NCBI GenBank assembly: GCA_943704525.1
Contig: CALSCQ010001840.1
Coordinates: 1-10,110 of the forward strand
Length of the DNA: 10,110 nt
Direction: 5' to 3'
From: Pigoraptor vietnamica
Lineage: Eukaryota; Opisthokonta; Filasterea
In this document: piece by piece, positions 1-7,600 of the stretch
How positions within the stretch are numbered: the stretch's first letter is position 1
Layout: each line of letters opens with the position of its first letter
Notes under the pieces: generated by a model
Database searches by the model: none
What the model was told of the DNA's origin: nothing
Seen by the model: only the letters and a program-made list of their open reading frames with translations
Program-made: the position numbers and the translations under genes

Positions 1-929
1 TAACATTCACTGGTGCATTGCCTTGTGACCGGCTAATAGGAACCCAGACCCCAAGAGCCTGGCTCATCAATTGCATATCATGAAGGCCCAAGGAGACGCT
101 ATGAACATAGCCCGATAACGTGGTACCTTCGCGGGCGCCAGGGCAGCTAATTCCTAACATAAAATTGCCAGATGTATTGACCTTTTCTTCCTCGAACTTT
201 TCAAAGAATGGAGGCAAATCAAAGGAAAAAGTCAAAAAACTTGACTTAATTTAAATCTGCCCGTTGAAAGTATTGATAAGCACGATATAAAAGAACCTTT
301 TGATCACATAACTGTTGCCACGTCGATGACATAGCAATTTCAGAAGTGGGGCTCATGAGTGGTGTTGCAGTATTGATAATAGTCGAATACTTATCTCTCA
401 CAGCCAACATTTGTTCAGTTCTTGAACACGCAGCAAGAAAATCAAAGCACTCAATTGGTGCAACTGAAATTGTTTGGTTGAATCCATCACAGTTGCTGGC
501 AATCATTTGCAGTGTTTCAGGTTCAAAAAAAGGAAATTTTCCCTCACAAGGTGAAAAACTCTTGTCGGTGTCAAAGTAAAACTGCGCCGTTGTGAAAATT
601 GGCCTTTGGCATCCCGGAATGTCAGAGTTTCGCAACGCTTCATACAGCCCAATTCCCATGTCGGGAGAATATATTGTTGCAAAGGCAGATGCATTGGGGT
701 ACTGCCCAAGAAGACATTGACGGATTTCCGCAGCCCTGTCATTTTTTTCTGGACTTGTTGGAGAGGGTTCGCCAAAGCATGCGGTGTACGTATTGTCACT
801 CCATTGCCGAATTTCAGAAAGTTCGTCTGGGTTAAAAATTGATCTATCCCCAGTTTGGAGGACCAGATCAAAAAACCGTATTGTTGCTTCAAAAAAAGCA
901 GAGAGCACAAGCTCGTCTGTCGAGGAGAT
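1..929 (-). other. Unrecognised C-terminal region, helix-rich, with scattered Cys
   Basis: After the EGF-like domain the protein becomes helical in character ([50 protein letters not shown]) with about eight spaced cysteines (TACF, RQC, PGC, SPCE, SNC, IEC, AAC, QLC), which suggests a disulfide-bonded extracellular domain. I do not recognise the family. The reading continues in a +1 frame from 253 to the window edge. Confidence 0.5.
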
Positions 930-3900
930 GTATGTGTCACACAACGTCCCATAGAAGTTTCGGTCACAAATACAAGTATAATTTGGTTGCACAACTGTTG
1001 TTGAGGGCGTCTTCCATATATCAGAAAAGTAACCCTCGTTTCCAGGCGGCAGAGTAAATTTGCATGCTCCATTCACACAGGGGCACAATACGTTCACAAG
1101 GACGGCTCCCACCATGTAAAATGATGGCTTTGTGCCATTAAGTTGTCCCTTTAGTTGCTGCACAAGTATACCCTCGGGCAAATTAGCAGGAAAAATAAAT
1201 TTTTCATGTCGATTATGAGATGGGTTTGGTGATTGTAACGATATTCCTGAGATATCCAAACCTGTGCCCTCTTGTTCTAAAAAATTAAATAGGTCACTTG
1301 GAAATTCCACATAGTCGGGAGGACTCCTCATAAAATAGCTTTCCCATAAATATTCTGCAGCAGGCAGTCCGGTGGTGGATATATACTTATAAAATTTGTT
1401 CGTTTGCAATGGATGATATACAGGTTGGAGGCACATTTGAAACCATGGGGTTTCCGCAATTTTCGAGAAAGTTCCAACTGACACGGGGTTGACATCATTG
1501 TAGACGTTTTTCTCAATACCTTTTGTGTCTCTAATAATGATGGTGAGTGGATAAGAAATGCCAAAGAGACGGTGTCCTCCGCGAGGCCTGACCTCTGAAA
1601 ATCTCACCGCAGAGATAGGCACACCCGTGACCTTGTTGATGAAATGATACGGATCACAATTGTCGTCAAACATGTTGGGCACGTATGGGTACGAGACAGT
1701 CTGCTGACCACGTGCAGAAATACGGTACTGATCGGTCGCATTTGCCGCAAGGGCAATCATTATTGAATGTGTTACTGTCGTTCCCAAAACATTATTGAAA
1801 AAGATGATGGAATTCCCCGATGCAAATCGTTGTTGTGTTCGGCTTGCGTCCAGTGAATAAAGGAACCTTTGCATGCCCCCAAACAAAAGATTGTCATCGG
1901 CCTTCAGTTCTACGGAGATAACTTTCATGTTCAGGGAAGGTGCTGCATCACCCTGAGCGCCCACAATGAGTGTGATTGACGTGAGGTTGGGTTTGAAGCC
2001 AACACGGGCGCTCTCAGCAAAAGGAAGCGAAAGTGTGTTGATAAATACGGCCGTGCGGTTTGGATCAAATTGAAACGTTACGTTCCAAAATTCGTTTTCC
2101 GCAAGCCCATAGGGTATGAGCCAGTCAGCACCAGAAAAGTTGAGCAATATACCCGAACGGTTGAATGAGCACGTGACAAAGGGCTCTTCCGCATTGGGCA
2201 GCATGAGCGAAAAAAGGCGCCGCAATAATACTGCAGGCTGTTCCATCATGAATTCGATGCTGACACTAAGCGAGCTAAATGAACTCGAGGACACAATTTG
2301 TGCTTCCATATTAGATGGTCCAGAAAATGCCGCGACATTCACATCTACAGCGTGAGGAAGAGCCTTGGAGATGTCATTAATGACGCTCGGGAAGGTCGAG
2401 AAAAAGACGGGCTCCACGTCATGGAAGTCAGCCCCTACAACAATTGGAATGTTCTCCATGACTGTCGACAGAACAGCACCAGCTGAAAATAAATCTCTAG
2501 CATCGTCAACTGACAATACAATGTCGGTGACAAAGAAATATGCTACACGCATTGCACACGTGAAGGATCCCGTCAAACTAAGACGGTGAGAAGCGCCAAT
2601 AAATGTTTCACCGAAACTAGCCGTCAGGCCTGGTTGGGCAATTGAAGCCGTGAAGGCGCTTGCAGCCAGAGATCCATCGACGTACAATGCGGACGTGCCA
2701 TTTTCAACAAAGACAAGCGAAATCGCCGTCCAGCCGAAAAGAGTTATTTGACAAGGCGACTTCAGAATGACCGGGTCTGCGGTCCTATTTTGTGCAATTG
2801 TTGCTGTCACAAAGCGGTTTGAAAGGGCGATGTTGTGAGTGCCAAAAAGCGTGTCCATTGACCACACAACGCCGTCTCCAGCACGTGCGGATATGAGTGC
2901 AACAATGGAGATTGCAAAGCGCGGCGCCGCGGTATCTGTCTCATCTGTGTCATCGTCTGCGGTGGAGGACGTTGAGTTCGCCAACATCCATGACAGTTCC
3001 GAATCTGGGCCATTACTCTGTCTGGGAACTAACTGCACAGCTGTCACATTGTCCAAGTCAATGCCGTAAATACCCGGCGGATGCAAAGCTGCGGAACTCC
3101 CTAATGCAAATATTTCGATTTCTTCGAGGCCGCCACCGTAATTAAAGTATGAGTCAATGGTTATGTTGACGGCCTCGACATTGACAGCTTCCAAATGAAT
3201 GGCCAAACTCGACCCAACAGTCATATTACCTGGGGTCACCAAGGTCCAAGTTGATGCCTCTCGCACAAACACCCGTGTGCTCAGTGCGGCATATTCTGCA
3301 ATCTCCGAGTTATAAAGGACAATTTTTCCAATGTCCTGCGGTACAACAAATTCGAAATAAATCCACCCAGTGGAATTCGGTGGCAAGAGCCAAGGTCGAC
3401 AATCACTTTCACAACCGGCAGTTCCATCAAATACGTTACTAACATCATAAAATGCGTTCAAACGGCCGCTACTAAGGGGAAATCCCTGTGCCAAAAAGCC
3501 GGCCTGTCGAGTAATGGGTACAAGGCCTGTAGCATAGGGCGCCACACATGTCCCATTGTAAGAAAATGCGCAGCCGTACCCATGCTCAATCTTGCACAAG
3601 GGGGAGCACCCATCACTGGCCACCAAATTACCGTCATCGCATTGCTCATCTGGGTCATCTAGAACGCCATTCCCACACTCATTGTCATCGCCTAACACAT
3701 CCTTGAGATTGCACACGGCCAGAGGGAGCTGAGTGCTTGCCTCGCCTCGCGCGAAAGTCAACCCAAACTTCGCACCGTTATCAATGAAAACAATTCCATC
3801 AACACTCATTGTCTGCCGTCCCCGTGCCAAAAAGTGAACAAATGTGGCGCGGCCCAAAGAGAGATCTTCCCGTAAACGACAAATTACAAGTGACCCATTA

Positions 3901-4687
3901 ATGTGTGGATCAAATTCAAGAGGGCAGAGCTCCGAAACCACAACAGACGGCAGATATGACGTTGTCCACGTGCCATTCAAACCAGTAGCAAACAAGCGAT
4001 CTCCCACAGTCACAGAGCCACTAAAATTTTTGGGGATCGTCAATGTGAAGCTCCACTTTTGCGTGCGAGCATCTGTCTCAAAAAAGGTTGCCTTCGCCAC
4101 AAAATCAACCCTTCCCGTTGGCGATACGCCACACCAACCACTTCCAATAGTCTCAAAACTATCCACCATTTGGTCACATACGGTGGCACCATAGCTTCGG
4201 GCAGTCCAATCCAATCGGATGGCTTCTAGCATTGCCCATCTCTCTGGGATTGAGCTGGTCGGTTCTCCAACAACAAAAATTTCCGAGAGACCGCCGCCAT
4301 CCCCATAATATTAATAAGTATCAATATCAATCCGAATGTATCGGACGCGGGGGGAATTCAGGGACACAGTGGTCCACAAATCAATGGGCACCAGTGCGCT
4401 AGTCGCAAAGGTTGCAAGGGCCGTTTGCCCAATGTCCCAAAAGTTCATATAGCATGCAATTCTGACATTTGCGGCCCCCCGCATGTTGTAACGCGCATTA
4501 TAGAGCGTGATGCGGCTCACCGCAAACATCGCGCGCAGATCAACAATTATATAGCCGGGCGTCTTATCTGGCAAAAGCCACGGCAATCCATCCACCACCC
4601 CATCTACTGCCCTCTGGGCCACAAAAATATTGCTCCACTGATCGGAGAGACTACTGACAGAGGCCGAAAGTTGCAAAGCTGCGGAGC
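1..4687 (-). CDS. Exon 8: long intronless exon with discoidin, DUF4215, discoidin, LamG-like x2, EGF-like, unknown C-terminal part (partial)
   Basis: One reading frame runs from 4687 to 248 except for a TAA at 4313-4311. The part after that TAA is open for about 1,350 codons, so it is under coding constraint or only recently released from it. Separate entries describe the domains. At 248-246 the frame meets a second TAA; a +1 shift within 253-246 opens 83 codons that continue to the window edge, so the exon probably extends beyond it. The alternative is that the protein ends at 246 (last residues FQRADLN) and the rest is 3'UTR. Over 4 kb without introns contrasts with the intron-rich 5' half. 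Confidence 0.8.
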
Positions 4688-7600
4688 CTGCAAAGAAAGA
4701 AGAACAATACGGTTAATCCCGATAATTTCAACGATTTCAAAAAAAAATCGCTAAAAATTGTCACTCACCAGCAATGCATGGCGCTCCTTCAAGGGGACAA
4801 ATATAATTGGGCTCAAGAGCACAGGTGCTCGAGCAACCGTCCCCACTCACAACGTTTCCATCATCACACAACTCCCATGATGCACGGGATCCGTCGCCAC
4901 AATAAGATCCAATGGCTGCACAACAAGATAAGAATAAGATGTTAGTTCAGAAGAGACGCACATTTTCAATTCATCACAAAAGTTCACACCTTTTCCTAGT
5001 GGTGCGAATGATGCTGCACATCCATCAAAGTCAGGGCCCGTAGCAGCCCCTCTGCGGGTAAAATTTGCAATGCCAAGACAAGTATACATGCTATAATACC
5101 ATGGATTGCTCAACCTCGATGACACATCACATGACTTGCACACGGGCGAAGGGGGGTCGGCTTGTCCGTAACCAAGAACAACATCAAAGTTACTAAGAGT
5201 AATTCGAATACCTTTTCCACTTTTGGCAGGTACATTTACAGCAAACCTTAAGGGGAAGTTTTGAAGCGAAAATTCAAAGCCCTCCATCGCGTCAATGGAC
5301 CACAACTGTGAAAGAGACCCTCGACCAAGGGGTGTACGACACAAAATCCGACGTCATTTCGATGGTGATGCTCATTGGGACAGCAGGACATTCAGACATC
5401 TCGTACACAAACCCAACAAAATTTTGCATGGCGAGGTTATTCATATTCCCTGTCAAACCATAATCAGGACCATACCACATAAAAGTGAAGTCAGGGCCGC
5501 ATCCATTCGTCCGAGCTGTAGGATTCACAGAGGTCCTCCCATATGAGAATACCATGTCTGGCAGCTGCACAGTATCCAGCACAACGGGATCCATAATGGG
5601 TGTCAATTCACTTGATGCAACAGACGCGACAAAGTAGGCATCGGGTGCCTTCACAGTTAGTGGGTTAACGGGCACCGCCAAGTTTTCAACAAAATTCCCA
5701 GGGCCCACAGACACATTTGCAACAGTTGGATAAAAATGATCATATGCATATGCCGTGCCACTCAGCGTCTTAAAGTTGAAGGTCGCCTTAGTTTCCGTTG
5801 GGTTGGACACGGCAAGTGCTAGATTGACAGTGGTCAAAGAGGCAACCACGCCTGATGCGGGCACGAGTGTTGCAACAGCTATGGCCTTTCCTGAAACACA
5901 GAATAGAAAAGGAATCTCAGTGAATTGATGAATATCATGTAATTACAACATCAAAATACTCACCGCACTCGGCACGAATGTCCCGTGATGACGTCGTGTT
6001 CGCAAATATAAAGGTTGCATTGTTAAGGAGGAGCCCCTTCATGGACACGAGCGCCGAAGTATTTGTTTGATTTGTGCCCAGCACAAAGGAGGTGGCCGCA
6101 AAGTTAATGTTCGCGAGGGCCACAGAGCCCGATGTGCCATTGTTGTTGACAGTCACCTGCATGGCGAGAGACGAGAGCTGCACACGCACAGTGCGCCACT
6201 CATTCACGCCCGACACAGCAAGTGCAACAGAAGAAATGCGGCCCTTCACGTTGAAAGATGTGGTTAGATGTGTGCGATTCGACACAAATGAGAGCGTCGT
6301 CAAAGAATCATCCGTAAACACACCCAATTGGCCAACATCATCGCTCGCCGTCTTCTAAGAGAATGAAATAGTTCGCAGGATGGGAGGCGGCCGCACAAAC
6401 TTAAAGTCCGAGCGTGCATTGCGCGTCGTCGTTTGAAGAAACAAATCTGGAGTGAAATGATAGTAATAAATAAATAAATACTAGACAGCACTGTTAATAT
6501 TTGGAGAAGTGGAAACAATACAAAGTTTGAAAGGAGAACATAACGTTTGATGAGAGAATATAATGTTTGAATACTAATATAAAGTTTGAAGCGTGTAATA
6601 TAATGGTGCGCATTTTATGTATGAAAAGTGAGAATATAATGTTTGAAGGGAGAATATAATTTTTGAAGGAAGAATATAAAATTGAAGAGTGTGTATAATG
6701 TTTTGGAGAATGAGAATGTATGTATGAATGTATGATTGAAGAGTGAGAATAATAAAGCTTGAAGGGAGAATATAAAGATTGAAGAATGTATATGATGTTT
6801 GAAGAGTGAATATAAAGTTTGAATAATGCACACAATGTTTGAAGAGAGAATATAAAGATTGAAGTATGAAGAGTGAGAATAATAAAGTTTGAAGAGATAA
6901 TACAAAGATTGAAGAGTGTATATAATGTTTTTGAGAATGAGAATATATATTTTGAAAAGTGAAAATAATAAAGTTTGAAGGGAGAATATAAAGATTGAAG
7001 AATGTATATAATGTTTCGGAGAGTGAGAATATAATGTTTGAAGGGTGAATATAAAATTTGAAGGTTGAAGAGTAAATAATATAATTTGAAGGTTGAAGAG
7101 TAAATAATATAATGTTTGGAGAGTGAATATAAAGTTTGGACTTTGATAGCGAGAGAAGCGAGAATATATAAAGTAAGGAGGCGATAGTGTGTTTGAAGAG
7201 AAAATATGTGATGAGAAAATAAATATCGCCACAAACATATTGTGTACTGCTCACCAGATGCATTGCTTGTTCCTGCGCACATCCATGCCGCATTCAGGGA
7301 AGACGTAGCGGGCGACATTAGAAGAATGTCCGTCCCATTATACGCGAAGCTGCGAATGGAACCCTTAAAAAACTTTGTGGTCAGCAGCCCCCCCTTGCTT
7401 ATAAAGCTCGTGTTAGAAATGCCGCCAATGTACACGTCAGTGAGACTGTCCACAGCAGTGAGAGAACCCATAGGCACATCAGCGCCCTGCAGTTTCCCAT
7501 CAAGGGTAAGACGAATATTCACTCTGTCTCGGTAAGCCTCAAAGGTATGCCACAGCCCATCATCAACACGCACGACGGAAGTAATGGAAACAAACCCCTT

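Larger units (their letters stand above)
6515..7140. repeat. Degenerate ~20-bp minisatellite array
   Basis: Plus-strand consensus near GTTTGAAGRGWGAATATAAW, about 25-30 imperfect copies with a few longer interruptions (for example at 6606-6625 and 6710-6735). Many copies alternate between endings ATATAAA and ATATAAT. The unit lies wholly inside intron 4. Copies diverge by substitutions and small indels, so this is an old, still locally expanding array rather than a recent one. Direct spacerless tandem units exclude a CRISPR. Confidence 0.9.
6447..7254 (-). other. Intron 4 (808 nt, phase 1), filled with minisatellite
   Basis: Donor TCT G|GTGAGC, acceptor TTTCACTCCAG|AT. It is eight to ten times longer than the other introns. 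About 7205-6500 is A+T-rich degenerate tandem repeat, and the acceptor side carries a short TAAATAAATAAATA run (plus strand 6468-6480). On the coding strand none of the three frames contains a stop from 7238 to 6615, so a retained intron would be translated for about 250 residues of aromatic/Leu/Ser-rich sequence to a stop at 6494. Confidence 0.85.

Noticed and set aside
154-296. Intron bridging the 246 stop (acceptor TTATGTTAG or TTAAATTAAG)
   Set aside because: Available donors are poor (GTTCTT, GTGCTT, GTCAAG) and the lengths mostly do not restore the frame; the 52-nt option (296-245) has no pyrimidine tract.
3844-4194. Plus-strand open frame of 116 codons, and other plus-strand frames
   Set aside because: They lie opposite clearly conserved minus-strand domains and show no domain, signal or composition of their own; they are antisense shadows.
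5306-5408. Phase-0 intron explaining the exon 6 frame change
   Set aside because: Acceptor TTTCACAG is good, but donors (GTGTAC, GTTGGG) are poor, the phase is unlike all others, and beta-strand coding sequence with a Cys would be lost. Not excluded.
6355-6396. 42-nt intron removing the TAG in LamG 2
   Set aside because: Donor GTGCGG is weak, size is well below the 73-102 nt norm, phase is 0, and it would delete a LamG core strand; kept only as an alternative.
6515-7140. CRISPR-like array
   Set aside because: Units are contiguous, degenerate and lack unique spacers, and they sit in a eukaryotic intron.
6494-7293. Long hydrophobic minus-strand frames that look like membrane proteins
   Set aside because: They are translations of the 20-bp minisatellite in intron 4; the Leu/Phe/Tyr pattern repeats every 20 residues in each frame as expected from the unit length.
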